Origin: JBGSMF01 sp964651475
GTDB taxonomy: Bacteria; Chloroflexota; Anaerolineae; Fen-1058
Direction: 5' to 3'
DNA length: 64,000 bases
NCBI GenBank assembly: GCA_964651475.1
Contig: CAZYXV010000008.1
Span: 1 to 64,000, forward strand
Shown one piece after another: positions 32,412-42,800 of this stretch (within the stretch, counting starts at the first letter, position 1; every line of letters begins with the position of its first letter). The notes beneath the pieces were generated by a model. It saw only the letters and a program-made list of their open reading frames with translations, was not told the origin of the DNA and did no database searches. A program made the position numbers and the translations under genes.

Positions 32412-33350
32412 TTGGCTCAGCATCCTTACGTTGCTATTGAAGGTGTCATCGGCGTTGGCAAAACCACGTTGGTGCGCTTGCTTACACCCGATCTGAAAGC
32501 TACGCCCGTGCTGGAAGTCTTTGACGAAAACCCTTTCCTTTCTAGCTTTTATTCTGACCGTGCCAGGTACGCTTTTCAGACACAAATCTTTTTCTTGCTC
32601 AGCCGCTACCGCCAGCAGCACAATATCCCCGAAGCTCTGGTCCGTGGCCCGGTGCTGAGCGACTATACTTTTGCCAAAGATAGTTTGTTTGCTCATCTCA
32701 ACCTGGCCGGCGACGAACTGGCCGTGTACGACAGGTTGCACACCGCCATGGCCGAAAAGATCCCCAAGCCTGATTTGTTCGTCTACCTGCGGGCTGATTT
32801 GGACGTGCTGATGGCGCGCATCGCTCAACGCGACCGAACTTACGAGCGCCAGATAGACCGGGGCTACATTGAAAGCCTGCGCCTGGCCTACGAAGGGTTC
32901 ATCGCGGCATATTCCCAGTCGCCGGTGCTGGTCATTGACACAAACAACCTGGACTTTGTCCGCGATCCGGCTGCGCTGGCCGATATCCGCAAACGCATCA
33001 TGTCCATGTTGGGTCAGGGGGATTACCAACAGATCCTTCCACAGTTCGCGCCCACGCCCGACGAAGCCGAGCGCGCCGCGCTCGCCAGCGGCCGCCGGCA
33101 ACTGGGCGATTTACAGCGATGGCAGCGCTCCCAGGATTACGCGCGCGGCCAATCCGCTGACCTGCTCCAGGGCTTTTTGGGGCTGACACAGTCAGTCGGC
33201 GCGTTGGGAGCGGCGCTGGGTGAAGACCGCATATCTTGCCAGGATTTGCAGCCGGCGCTGGTCTCTTCCCTGGAGCAGATCTTGCAATTGGCCAATGCAG
33301 CCAACGTGGATTTGGAGGATTCTTTTATCGCGCGCAAGCTCGCAGCGTAG
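32412..33350 (+). CDS. deoxynucleoside kinase with MazG-like C-terminal extension
   Basis: A 312-residue protein. Residues 1-205 are a deoxyadenosine/deoxyguanosine-type kinase: Walker A G11-VIGVG-K17-T, the lid-region DRTYERQIDRGYIESL and PDLFVYLRAD. It makes deoxynucleoside monophosphates for salvage. The extra 100 C-terminal residues are helical and end LVSSLEQILQLANAANVDLE, which resembles the end of MazG-like pyrophosphohydrolases, though the metal-binding EExxE was not found. The TTG at 32412 was chosen for its AGGAGG five bases upstream; an ATG further up has none. Confidence 0.85.
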   Translation: MAQHPYVAIEGVIGVGKTTLVRLLTPDLKATPVLEVFDENPFLSSFYSDRARYAFQTQIFFLLSRYRQQHNIPEALVRGPVLSDYTFAKDSLFAHLNLAGDELAVYDRLHTAMAEKIPKPDLFVYLRADLDVLMARIAQRDRTYERQIDRGYIESLRLAYEGFIAAYSQSPVLVIDTNNLDFVRDPAALADIRKRIMSMLGQGDYQQILPQFAPTPDEAERAALASGRRQLGDLQRWQRSQDYARGQSADLLQGFLGLTQSVGALGAALGEDRISCQDLQPALVSSLEQILQLANAANVDLEDSFIARKLAA

Positions 33351-33370
33351 AGGCGAGACTCATCTCGCCT

Positions 33371-34912
33371 CTACTTGGCAAAGTCTACGGCGCGCGTCTC
33401 TCGGATGACGGTCACCCGGATTTGCCCCGGGTACTGCATCGTCTCCTCAATTTTGTGCGCAATGTCTTTGGATAGACGGATGGACGCCAGGTCGTCAATG
33501 TCTTCCGGCTTGACGACAATACGCACCTCGCGCCCGGCCTGGATGGCGTAAGATTGGGCCACGCCCGGAAAACTGTTGGCAATGTCTTCCAGGTCCTTGA
33601 CGCGCTTGAGATACGTATCCAGGCTCTCTCGGCGCGCGCCGGGCCGCGCGCCGCTGATCGCGTCCGCCGCCTCGACAATGATGGCTTCCAGGCTTTGTTG
33701 TTCGTCTTCGTGGTGGTGGCTGGCGATGATGTTGACTACTTTTTGCGGCACGCCATAGCGCCGGGCGAAATCCGCTCCCAACTGGGCATGTGTCCCTTCG
33801 TATTCACGGTCAATCGCTTTGCCCAGGTCGTGCAGCAAACCGCCCATCTTGGCCGCCTTGACGTCGGCGCCCAGTTCGGCGGCCAAGATCCCCGCCAGGC
33901 GCGCCGACTCGATAGCGTGGGCGTGCTGATTTTGCCCGTAGCTGGTGCGAAACTTGAGCCGCCCCAATAATTTGATAACTTCGGGATGCAGCCCCGGCAC
34001 ACCTGCCTCGAGCGCCGCGCGCTCGCCCTCTTCCTTGATGATTTGCTCGACTTCGACGCGCGCGTCTTCTACCAACTTTTCAATGCGAGCCGGGTGGATG
34101 CGTCCATCCTGGATAAGCTTGTCCAGCGCCACGCGCGCGATTTCGCGCCGCACCGGGTCAAAGCTAGAGACAGTGATAGCTTCGGGCGTGTCGTCCACCA
34201 CGATATCCACGCCGGTGGCCTTTTCGATGGCGCGGATGTTGCGCCCGGCCCGCCCGATGATGCGGCCCTTCATTTCGTCCGAGGGCAGCGGCACAGCCGA
34301 GACGGTCACCTCGCTGACCTGGTCGGAGGCTACGCGCTGGATGGCCATCGTGATGATTTCGCGCGCGCGCTTTTCGGCTTCCTCGCGCGTTTCCGCCTCG
34401 ACCTGGCGAATGTGCGCGGCCATCTCTTCGCGGGATTCGGCCTCGACCGCCTCGATCAGGAGCTTTTGAGCTTCCTCGCGGCTCATTTCGGCGATGCGCT
34501 GCAATTCTTCTACGCGCGCCTTTTGCAACTTGTCCAACTCGTTGGCTTGCTTATCCATCTGCCCCTGGCGTTGGTTTAGCTTGCGTTCGCGCGCCTCGAT
34601 GCGTTCCAGCTTTTGCTCGTATTCTTCACGCCGCCGCGCCAGGCGTTCCTCGCTTTTTTGCATCTCGACGCGCTTGCGTTTCTGCTCCGCTTCGGCCTCG
34701 TCGCGGATTTTGAGCGCCTCGTCTCGGGCGGCCAGCAACGCTTCTTTGGCCTGGTTTTGCGCTTCTTCCAAGAGGCGCTCGTGTTCCAGCTTGACCAACG
34801 CCGCTTCTTGTTTGGCAAGATTGTGCCTGTAAAAATAGCCTGCTACGGCGCCGATCGCCAGCATCACTATCGCTTCTATGACAAAAGCAACGATCATTAA
34901 TGTTTGTCCCAT
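33371..34912 (-). CDS. rny: ribonuclease Y
   Basis: A 513-residue membrane-bound endoribonuclease that starts decay of many mRNAs. Order: N-terminal membrane helix (5-23), long charged coiled coil (25-190), KH RNA-binding domain (GRIIGRAGRNIRAIEKATGV near 215), HD domain with GGLLHDLGKAID and ASHHHEDEQ, and a family-typical end RVTVIRETRAVDFAK. Full length. It is separated by 21 bases from recX upstream, and both follow recA at a distance. Confidence 0.96.
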   Translation of the reverse strand: MGQTLMIVAFVIEAIVMLAIGAVAGYFYRHNLAKQEAALVKLEHERLLEEAQNQAKEALLAARDEALKIRDEAEAEQKRKRVEMQKSEERLARRREEYEQKLERIEARERKLNQRQGQMDKQANELDKLQKARVEELQRIAEMSREEAQKLLIEAVEAESREEMAAHIRQVEAETREEAEKRAREIITMAIQRVASDQVSEVTVSAVPLPSDEMKGRIIGRAGRNIRAIEKATGVDIVVDDTPEAITVSSFDPVRREIARVALDKLIQDGRIHPARIEKLVEDARVEVEQIIKEEGERAALEAGVPGLHPEVIKLLGRLKFRTSYGQNQHAHAIESARLAGILAAELGADVKAAKMGGLLHDLGKAIDREYEGTHAQLGADFARRYGVPQKVVNIIASHHHEDEQQSLEAIIVEAADAISGARPGARRESLDTYLKRVKDLEDIANSFPGVAQSYAIQAGREVRIVVKPEDIDDLASIRLSKDIAHKIEETMQYPGQIRVTVIRETRAVDFAK

Positions 34913-34933
34913 ATCTCACTCACCCTCTCAACC

Positions 34934-35587
34934 TTACGGCTCGTAAAAAGAATCATCATTCTGACCGGTGGTTTCACGCCACACACGCGCCGCCGCTTCG
35001 CGCGCGCACTGGTAAGAAAACCCGCGCCGGGCCAGAAAGCCAATTGTTTTCTGATAAAACGCCGGGGCGTCTAGCCCGCGCCATTTGCGCGCGTTAGCTA
35101 ACGCGGCCCGGTACGCTGCGTCGTCCTCGTCGTGCCCTTCTTCTAAAACCTCGGCAATGATTTCGGGCGGCACGCCCTTTTGCCCCAGCTCCTGGCGCAA
35201 CGCGCGCGCACCGCGCGGGCGAAAATCCGAGCGGTTTTCCAGCCAGAAGCGCGCAAAGGCGCGGTCGTCTACCAACCCCACGTCGGCCAACCAGGCCATC
35301 GCTTGCTCAATCGTTTCTGGAGAATAGCCCTTGTTCTTCAGATAGAGACGGATCTCTCGTTCACTGCGCGGCCGGTATTCTAAAAAATTTGCTGCTTGCT
35401 GCCGGGCTTTTTCTACATCGTCAAGCGTTTTGAGATGATCTATCTCTTGATCAGATAACACCTGCCCGCGCCGCAACTTGACGGCCTCGATAGCGGCCAG
35501 CCCGAATGCGAATTTGCCGTCCAGGTAAACGTTGACTCGCTCCTTGTTTTTCTTTTGGACTACCAGCGCGCTAATTGTCCCGCCCAT
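34934..35587 (-). CDS. recX: RecX regulatory protein
   Basis: A 217-residue RecX protein, which inhibits RecA filament growth. It has three helical repeats with the family patterns RPRSEREIRLYLKNKGYS, GLVDDRAFARFWLENR and RPRGARALRQELGQKGV. A 40-residue N-terminal part precedes them, as in other Chloroflexota. recA lies upstream on the same strand, 670 bases away. Confidence 0.92.
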   Translation of the reverse strand: MGGTISALVVQKKNKERVNVYLDGKFAFGLAAIEAVKLRRGQVLSDQEIDHLKTLDDVEKARQQAANFLEYRPRSEREIRLYLKNKGYSPETIEQAMAWLADVGLVDDRAFARFWLENRSDFRPRGARALRQELGQKGVPPEIIAEVLEEGHDEDDAAYRAALANARKWRGLDAPAFYQKTIGFLARRGFSYQCAREAAARVWRETTGQNDDSFYEP

Positions 35588-36256
35588 TCGTATTCGCTTT
35601 TGTCACCCTGAGCCGCGTAGCGGCGAAGGGTCTAATTTTTGCAAGCTTACTCCATCTATAGATTCTGGTTTGCTTACCTCGCCCGGCGATACATCGCCGG
35701 ACTGAAAGGGCCAAGCCCACTGAAGCGGGCTGCTCCAGGGCGATTTACAGCTACCGCCGTCCTGTGGGTCGCCCTTTGCAGCCATCAGGGCGTGGCCCGG
35801 CAGGGCAAGCCCATAGTTGCCACAATTTTTAACAAAAATAGCCGTGGCAAACTCTGCCACAGCTATGGCAAGGCATGTTGATTCTGTTGATCAATCTATG
35901 CAATAACGCGATAAACTTTTTCGCTTTATGGCAAACGACTCTGGCAACCAGGCTCAAGGTTGTTGAATTAACTGGCCCGTTATCACTTGGAATTTTGTTT
36001 TTGCAGACATGCAACACATTCCGGCCTGGCTCAGCACACTCGAAATCACTCGCCTGGCCAATGGCAGCCGCGCACCCAACTCCCTGGCCGACTGCTCAGG
36101 TTTGTCCAATGGCACCAGCCCACACCCAATATCATCCCTGGCCTCTCAACGCCCGCAGAAGGTTGCCTGCAAGTACATTGAAAACAATGCACGGCTCTGC
36201 CGGCCGGCCTCTTTTGATCAACAAAGGTTATTTTGCCAGCTCACACTGTGGCTAGG
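35588..36256. other. 669-bp gap between recA and recX with repeat-like words
   Basis: No credible gene. Near recX there is TGTCACCCTGAG...GAAGGGTCT (about 35600-35632), a known dispersed-repeat word pair, then a GCCCGGCGATACATCGCCGG hairpin at 35681-35700 and further hairpin-rich sequence to about 35815. A terminator stands at 35834-35866. The part from 35880 to 36256 shows no clear codon structure in any frame. Confidence 0.6.
35834..35866 (-). terminator. intrinsic terminator downstream of recA
   Basis: On the minus strand a 12-bp stem (ATAGC-T-GTGGCA with TGCCAC-G-GCTAT, one T-G pair), loop GAGTT, followed by TTTTT. It is oriented to end transcripts from recA, whose stop codon is about 390 bases upstream. 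Confidence 0.75.
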
Positions 36257-37348
36257 TTATTCTTCTTCTTCAAAGAATTCTGGTTCGTCGCCCTCTTCTT
36301 GTTCTTCGGTCTCTTGTTCTGGCTTGGCCAGTTGCGGCAAGCCAGCCGCCTGGGCGCGAATCGTTTGTTCGATTTCGGCCAACATGTCTGGATTGGCCTT
36401 GAGATAGTCTTTGGCGTTTTCGCGGCCCTGTCCCAGGCGCGTATCGTTATACGAGAAAAATGCGCCGCGTTTGGTGACCAGTTCCATAGTCGTGGCCAGG
36501 TCCAGCACATCTCCGGCCTTGCTGATGCCTTCGTTGTACATAATGTCGAACTCGGCTTCCCGGAAGGGAGGCGCCACCTTGTTCTTGGTCACGCGCACGC
36601 GCGTGCGATTGCCTACCACCTCGCCGCCGACCTTGATGCTCTGAATGCGCCGGACGTCGAGCCGCACCGAGGCGTAGAACTTGAGCGCATTGCCGCCAGT
36701 GGTGGTTTCGGGGTTGCCGAACATGACGCCAATCTTCATCCGCAGCTGGTTGGTGAACACCATGGCCGTATTAGATTGCTTGATGGCGCCCGATAGTTTG
36801 CGCAAGGCCTGGCTCATCAGCCGCGCCTGCAAGCCCATGTGGCTATCGCCCATTTCGCCTTCGATTTCAGCGCGCGGAACAAGCGCCGCCACGCTATCTA
36901 TCACCACCACGTCCATCGCTCCAGACCGGATTAGAGCTTCGGCAATTTCCAGTGCCTGCTCGCCCGTATCGGGCTGGGCGATGTACAAATCGTTCACATT
37001 GACGCCGCAATTGGTGGCATAGGTTGGATCCAGGGCGTGCTCCATATCAATATAAGCGCAAACGCCGCCTCTCTTTTGCGCCTCGGCCACGATGTGCTGG
37101 CACAAGGTCGTTTTGCCAGACGATTCCGGCCCATAGATTTCTGTGATGCGGCCGCGCGGCACGCCGCCAATGCCCAATGCCAGGTCGAGCGACAGCGCCC
37201 CGGTCGGAATAGCGTCCACGTGCAAGTGGGTGGCTTCACCCATCCGCATGATTACCCCGTCACCAAATCGCTTGGTCAGGCTGGCCAGAGTCACCTCCAG
37301 GGCTTTGCTCTTTCCGTCGCCTGATGCGCTTTCACTTCGTTTACTCAT
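36257..37348 (-). CDS. recA: recombinase RecA
   Basis: A 363-residue RecA: Walker A GPESSGKTT, VNVNDLYIAQPDTGEQALEI, loop L1/L2 regions (GEMGDSHMGLQARLMSQALR; TNQLRMKIGVMFGNPETTTG) and an acidic C-terminal tail. It forms filaments on single-stranded DNA for strand exchange and LexA cleavage. Full length. The 190-bp upstream gap holds AT-rich promoter-like sequence (e.g. ATAATA, TACACT), but I could not fix a single promoter or SOS box. Confidence 0.98.
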   Translation of the reverse strand: MSKRSESASGDGKSKALEVTLASLTKRFGDGVIMRMGEATHLHVDAIPTGALSLDLALGIGGVPRGRITEIYGPESSGKTTLCQHIVAEAQKRGGVCAYIDMEHALDPTYATNCGVNVNDLYIAQPDTGEQALEIAEALIRSGAMDVVVIDSVAALVPRAEIEGEMGDSHMGLQARLMSQALRKLSGAIKQSNTAMVFTNQLRMKIGVMFGNPETTTGGNALKFYASVRLDVRRIQSIKVGGEVVGNRTRVRVTKNKVAPPFREAEFDIMYNEGISKAGDVLDLATTMELVTKRGAFFSYNDTRLGQGRENAKDYLKANPDMLAEIEQTIRAQAAGLPQLAKPEQETEEQEEGDEPEFFEEEE

Positions 37349-37538
37349 AGTTACCCCACTTTTCTACTAGTGTACCACAATTTGTATTATCCGCAATCGT
37401 TCACTCCCCTATCTCACGCCTCTGATTTTGACACACCACCCCCCTTGTGCTACAATCCCCATATTCAAGAGAGAAGCGACGCCTTTCACAACCAAGAAGA
37501 CGAATTGGAAGGAAAAAGCATCCCCCCAAGGAGATTCA

Positions 37539-38060
37539 ATGGAAGAGATACAAAACCCACAGGCAACCCAACACAGGTTCGACCAACTGACGAGACGCCC
37601 CCTTACCCACCGGGAGTGTATTGAACTCGAACACGCCTCTCACTTTATTCCCTACCTCAAACATTTGGAAAAAACGATTGGTCGTGAAAAGGTTATCGAA
37701 TCCCTACGGGAATTTGCCTTTCACAGAATCAAAGAGTTTGCCGACGATATTGTCAAAACCAAAGGGAAGAACGACCTATCTGTCTTTAAGGAACTCTTTA
37801 GCCCGGCCAATTCCGACTTGTGGGACATCTTGACCATTCAAGTGATAGAAAGCACGGAAAAAACCTTTAAAGTCAAGGTAACCGAATGTCTTTTGGCCGA
37901 GGTCTTTCGGAAGGCCGGGGCTGCCGAGTATGGCTCCACCGTTTTGTGCTGCGACGTTCTCTTTACGCGCCTGCTCAACCCCCAGATTGGTCTCGATCTG
38001 GAGGGAACGCTTATGGAGGGAAAATCCTACTGTTTGTACCACTGGTACGTCAAACCATAA
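37539..38060 (+). CDS. L-2-amino-thiazoline-4-carboxylic acid hydrolase-like protein
   Basis: A 173-residue protein. The C-terminal half fits the ATC-hydrolase-like family: KVTECLLAEVFRKAG, then CCDVLF and NPQIGLDLEGTLMEGKSYCLYH with the conserved cysteines and aspartate. The N-terminal half is helical. Members open cyclic thiazoline or act on unknown compounds; assignment here is by pattern only. AAGGAG stands five bases before ATG 37539; a longer frame lacks support. Divergent from recA. Confidence 0.7.
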   Translation: MEEIQNPQATQHRFDQLTRRPLTHRECIELEHASHFIPYLKHLEKTIGREKVIESLREFAFHRIKEFADDIVKTKGKNDLSVFKELFSPANSDLWDILTIQVIESTEKTFKVKVTECLLAEVFRKAGAAEYGSTVLCCDVLFTRLLNPQIGLDLEGTLMEGKSYCLYHWYVKP

Positions 38061-38074
38061 AATGGGCAAAGGGA

Positions 38075-39766
38075 TCAATTCGAGTGAGAAATGCAGACAG
38101 GCGGTGCGCCGCCGGGCAGGGTGAAACTAAACGTGCTTCCGTGTCCAACCTGGCTCTGGACGCCCACCTGTCCACCCAGTTTTTCCACAATGCGCTGCAC
38201 GATAGATAGCCCTAATCCATGCCCTTTGGCCTTGACCTGGTGAAGCCGCTCGAACGGTGTGAACAGGTGCATTTGATCTTCAGGCGTGATGCCGGCGCCG
38301 TTATCGCGCACCCAAAAACGTACCATTCCTTCCTCTTGCGCCCCCGCTTGCAAGGGAACTGGAAGTGGATCCGCGCCCAACTCCACGCGGGGCGGGCGTC
38401 CGCCATACTTGATCGCATTGCTGAGATAGTTAACCCACACTTCTTCGATCCACGGGCTGTAGCCTAATGCTGGCGGCCAATCTTGGGGCAAGACGATTTC
38501 AGCCCCATACTCGTCAATCAGAAAAGCAAGGCGTTCCCGCGCCTGGGCTACCAGGCTTGTCATGTCCAAAGATTCCATTTCCACGGTTTCTACCTTGCGC
38601 ACGCTGGACAGCAACAACAACTCGTCAACGATGCTCGCCATCTTGTAGCCGTTTTGCGCGATCACCTGGAGATTGTGGCGCACTTGTTCACTCGACATTT
38701 TGCCATAATTGTTTTGAACCAAAAAAGCAAAGCCAACGATATTGTTTAGCGAGCCTTTGAGATCGTGCGCGACGGTATGGGCAAAAGCATCCAACTCTTC
38801 GTTGCGCGTTCTTAACTCGGCGACGAGCTGCCGCCGGGCTTCGAACAGAACAGCGTTATCAATGGCAATGGCCGCCGAAGTGGCCAGCATTTCCACCAAA
38901 GACAAGTCATCCGTGTCAAAGGGAGCGTCCAGCTTGTTCATCACTTCTATGGCGCCGATGATGGCATAATGGACGCGGAGCGGCACGCTGAGTAGCGAGA
39001 TAGTGCTAAAGCCGCTTTGTTCGTCAACACCGGAAAAGAAACGGGGATCGTCGGGGGCGTGGGGGATAATGATGCTTTTCCCATGTTGCGCGACCCAGCC
39101 GGCGACGCCTTGGCCGGGCCCCAAATAGGCATTGAGGGGGAGCGCCAGCGCGGAGTTAGAATAGGAAGCCGAGCGGCATACCAGCCACCGCTCGCGTTTT
39201 TCATCCCACAGCCACACCAATGCACCCTCCGCGCCGATGATTTGCCGGATGGCCCCCGGCAACTGCTCGGTGATTTGTCCCATGTCGAGCGTGGCCGCAA
39301 GCTGCTGGCTCAACTGGTTGAGCGCGGCCAGCGCGTGATTGTGCCGCTGCAATTGTTTCAGGTTGGCTTGTTCCCGGTCGCGCAGGCGTTTCTTTTCCAG
39401 GCTGGCGCCAATCCGCGCTCTCAGGAGCACAATGTCAAATGGCCGCGCCAGATAATCTTCGGCGCCCATCTCGATGCATCTGACGGCGCTGTCCATCTCG
39501 TCTATGGCCGAAATCACAATGACAGGGATATCGCGCAGCGCCGGATCATTTTTCATGTGCTCCAATACCTGGTAGCCATCCATTTTGGGCATCAGGATGT
39601 CGAGCAGCACCAAGTCAAATGCTTCTTTTTGCATTATTTCAAGAGCCTTCCGCCCGTCTTCTGCCAGCGCAATTATACAGCCTTGCTGTTCCAGCCCTTG
39701 AGCCAGCGCAGTGCGGTTAATCAGGCTATCATCTACTATGAGCACGCGGCCGCCATTGTAAGCCAT
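38075..39766 (-). CDS. response regulator-GAF-histidine kinase hybrid
   Basis: A 563-residue cytoplasmic protein. Order: receiver domain (1-125; VDDSLINRT, LVLLDILMPKMDGYQ), coiled coil, GAF domain (about 145-302), HisKA with phospho-histidine in AFAHTVAHDLKGSLNN (near 335), and HATPase (about 430-555; NAIKYGG, DNGAGI, GHGLGLSIV). With an N-terminal receiver it passes signals onward after input from another kinase, here perhaps one of the two giant kinases upstream. The partial gene at 63313 has a nearly identical histidine box. Confidence 0.92.
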   Translation of the reverse strand: MAYNGGRVLIVDDSLINRTALAQGLEQQGCIIALAEDGRKALEIMQKEAFDLVLLDILMPKMDGYQVLEHMKNDPALRDIPVIVISAIDEMDSAVRCIEMGAEDYLARPFDIVLLRARIGASLEKKRLRDREQANLKQLQRHNHALAALNQLSQQLAATLDMGQITEQLPGAIRQIIGAEGALVWLWDEKRERWLVCRSASYSNSALALPLNAYLGPGQGVAGWVAQHGKSIIIPHAPDDPRFFSGVDEQSGFSTISLLSVPLRVHYAIIGAIEVMNKLDAPFDTDDLSLVEMLATSAAIAIDNAVLFEARRQLVAELRTRNEELDAFAHTVAHDLKGSLNNIVGFAFLVQNNYGKMSSEQVRHNLQVIAQNGYKMASIVDELLLLSSVRKVETVEMESLDMTSLVAQARERLAFLIDEYGAEIVLPQDWPPALGYSPWIEEVWVNYLSNAIKYGGRPPRVELGADPLPVPLQAGAQEEGMVRFWVRDNGAGITPEDQMHLFTPFERLHQVKAKGHGLGLSIVQRIVEKLGGQVGVQSQVGHGSTFSFTLPGGAPPVCISHSN

Positions 39767-39834
39767 ACTTCTCCTTCGATCGCAACACTTGACGCACTCG
39801 TCTCACTCTTTAAAGAGTGAGGAAAAAGATTCTG

Positions 39835-42800
39835 TCACCGAGATTCAAACGCCAGGCGAACGCGCTCGAACTCGCGCTCCAATTCGGCCAGGAGCGGCGC
39901 GGCGCCGTCCACCGTCCCACCGCGCCCCAGCTTTTCCAACTCCTGGCTCAACGCCCCCATGTGTTTAGCGCCCAGGCTGTTGCTGTTGCCTTTGAGCGTG
40001 TGGGCCGAATGTTTTAGCTCGTCGGCGTGGCCGCGTGTGACGGCCTCGCGCATCGCAGCCAGCAGCGGCGGCGTTTCGTGCAAGTAGAGATTAATCATCT
40101 CTTGCACAAAATCCGCCTCGCCTTCTTCTTGCAGATTACGCAACTCGTCCAGCACGTTCCAATCAATGGCCAGGACAAAAGATGGTGCCTGGTCAGTCAA
40201 CGGCGATAGCTTTTCACTGGGGCAGCATTGACTCAGCGCCATAACCAGTTCTTCGATGCGGATAGGTTTGCTGATATAGTCGTCCATGCCCGCCGCCAGG
40301 CAAATCTCACGGTCCCCCTGCATGGCATTGGCCGTCATGGCGATAATGCGGGGACGCCGTTCCCCCGCCTGGGGAGGAGCCGCGCGGATGCGCCGAGTAG
40401 CCTCCAGCCCATCCATTTCTGGCATTTGCACGTCCATCAAGATCACGTCGTACGGCTGGCGCTCGAGAGCTTCCAGCGTCTCCAGGCCGTTGGCGGCTAT
40501 GTCGGCGCGGTAGCCCATCTTGCGCAGGATTTGGAGCGCCAGCTTTTGGTTGACGGTATTGTCTTCGGCAATCAGGATGCGCAGCGGCAGACGCTCGGCC
40601 ATCTGCGTATCAAGCTGCGGCGCCGAGGCACGCGATCGTTCTGGCAAACCAGATGGCGCTTCTTTAGCAAAAATCTCAACCAGCGCATCGTAAAGTTGCG
40701 AGGGTTTGATGGGCTTGACCAGGTAGGCGGCAAAATCAACCGCATCCGCCCCAAACTCGCGCCGCCCCAACGAGCTAAGCATGACCAGCGGCAAGGTTCG
40801 GGCGTCGCGGTAGCGGCGGATTCCGGCTGCCAACATCAGGCCATCCATGTGTGGCATGTGCATATCCAGGAAGGCCACGTCAAAGGGGTCGCCGCGGCAA
40901 ATCCACTCGAGCGCTTCGTGAGGAAATTCAGTGCTGCGCGGAAGCATATTCCACGCCTGGATTTGCAACGTCAAAATACGCCGGTTGGTGGCATTGTCGT
41001 CCACAATCAAAACGTGCCTGCCGCTCAGTTCGGGGGGGCTGCGGCGCAAATAGACGCGCGCCTGGCTGGGCGCTGCCTCTGCCTGAATGGTAAAGTGGAA
41101 GGTGCTGCCCGGCCCTCCCAGACCGTCTCCCGAAGGCGGCTGGGAAGGAGATTCGACCCACATCGCCCCACCCATCAACTCGCACAGGCGTTGGCTGATG
41201 GCCAGCCCCAGCCCGGTGCCGCCATACTTGCGCGTGGTCGAGGCGTCCACCTGGCTGAAAGATTGAAACAGGCGATCCATGCGATCGGCGGGGATGCCGA
41301 TGCCGGTATCTCGCACGGAAAAATGGATAGTGGGCAGAGGAGCGAGGATGATTTCGGACTGTTCATTTTCTGCCGGTAGTTGTTTACGGTCTATTGTATT
41401 GACGCTCACCACCACTTCGCCTTGCTCGGTGAACTTGATGGCGTTGCCAAGCAAGTTGAGCATGATCTGGCGCAGGCGGGTTACGTCGCCGACGATGGTA
41501 GTGGGAACCTGGGGATCAATAAAGTAGGCCATCTCAAGGCCCTTTTCTGCGGCCCTGGCCGCAACCAGGTCAAGCGCGCTTTCCACACACTCGCGTAAAT
41601 CAAAGGGTTGGTTTTCCAGTTCCATCCTGCCGGCTTCGATCTTGGAAAAGTCGAGAATGTCGTTGATGATGGTCAGCAGCGCCTCGCCGCTGGCGCGAAT
41701 GGTTTCTGCATAATCGCGCTGCTCGGCGCTTAACGGTGTATCCAACAGCAAACTCGCCATGCCGATGACACCGTTCATCGGCGTACGGATCTCGTGGCTC
41801 ATCATCGCCAGGAAAGAGCTTTTCGCCTGGTTCGCAGCCTCGGCTTCCTGGCGGGCGCGCTGCAATTCCGTGATGTCGTGATAAATTGCCACAGAGCCAA
41901 TCTCTTGTCCCTCGACAATCACCGGGAGGGCGAACAATTCAACATCTACCGTCGTTCCGTCCTTGCGCCCGCGCTGGGTGATGGCGTGGACGAGTTCGCC
42001 GCGGATGGCCTGTTGGGAGTAAGCTTCGGCTTCCGCCCGCGTCGCCTCCGTCGCGACAAGATGATCAATGTTCTGCCCTATGGCTTCTGCCTGAGTGTAG
42101 CCAAATAATCTTTGGGCGGCCGGATTCCACGATACAATTTGCCCCAGGTCGTTTATGACGACGATGGCGGCGGGATTATTCAAGACCAGGGATTCAAAGT
42201 AACGCTTTTCTCGCCGCATTTCCTGGTACAGCCGGGCGTTTTCGATGGCAATGGCAACCTGGTCGGCAAAAGCCGCCGCCAGGCGAGAGTGATTGGGGGT
42301 AAAGTAATTGGGGTGCGCGCTGTCAAAGGCCAGGATGCCAATCACCCGATCTTGTACGACAAGCGGCACGCCAAGCCACGAGCGAATGTGGCTGTGAATA
42401 CCTTCTCTAAATACGGCATAGGCAGCGGACGCCTCTGCCAGGATAAGCGGGCGGCGTTCCAGGACGACCACCGAGTTGGGGTTATTATCCGGCACCGGGA
42501 AACGCAAGCCAATCACGCCTTGAAGGTTGAGCCAGCCGCGTCCTCCGACGATTTCCAGGTACCCGTCGCGCAGCAATTGCACCGAGGCGCTGTCGTGGGG
42601 CACCACGCGGGCCAGTTCCCGCAAAATGCGTTCGATGGCCTCGTCTTGCCGCAACGTGGCGGCCACCACCGCCCCTGCCTGGCGTAAGGTTTCCGCTTCT
42701 TCGGCCCGCCGCCGCGCCACCTCATTCAGGCGGGCGTTTTCGAGAGCGATGGATACCTGGTCGGCAAGCGCTTCGGCCAATTGCTGCTCGTCCAGGCCAA

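Noticed and set aside
35875..36255. A 126-codon open frame on the plus strand in the recA-recX gap
   Set aside because: No ribosome binding site, no family pattern, and unlikely amino-acid composition (many His, Pro and Trp).
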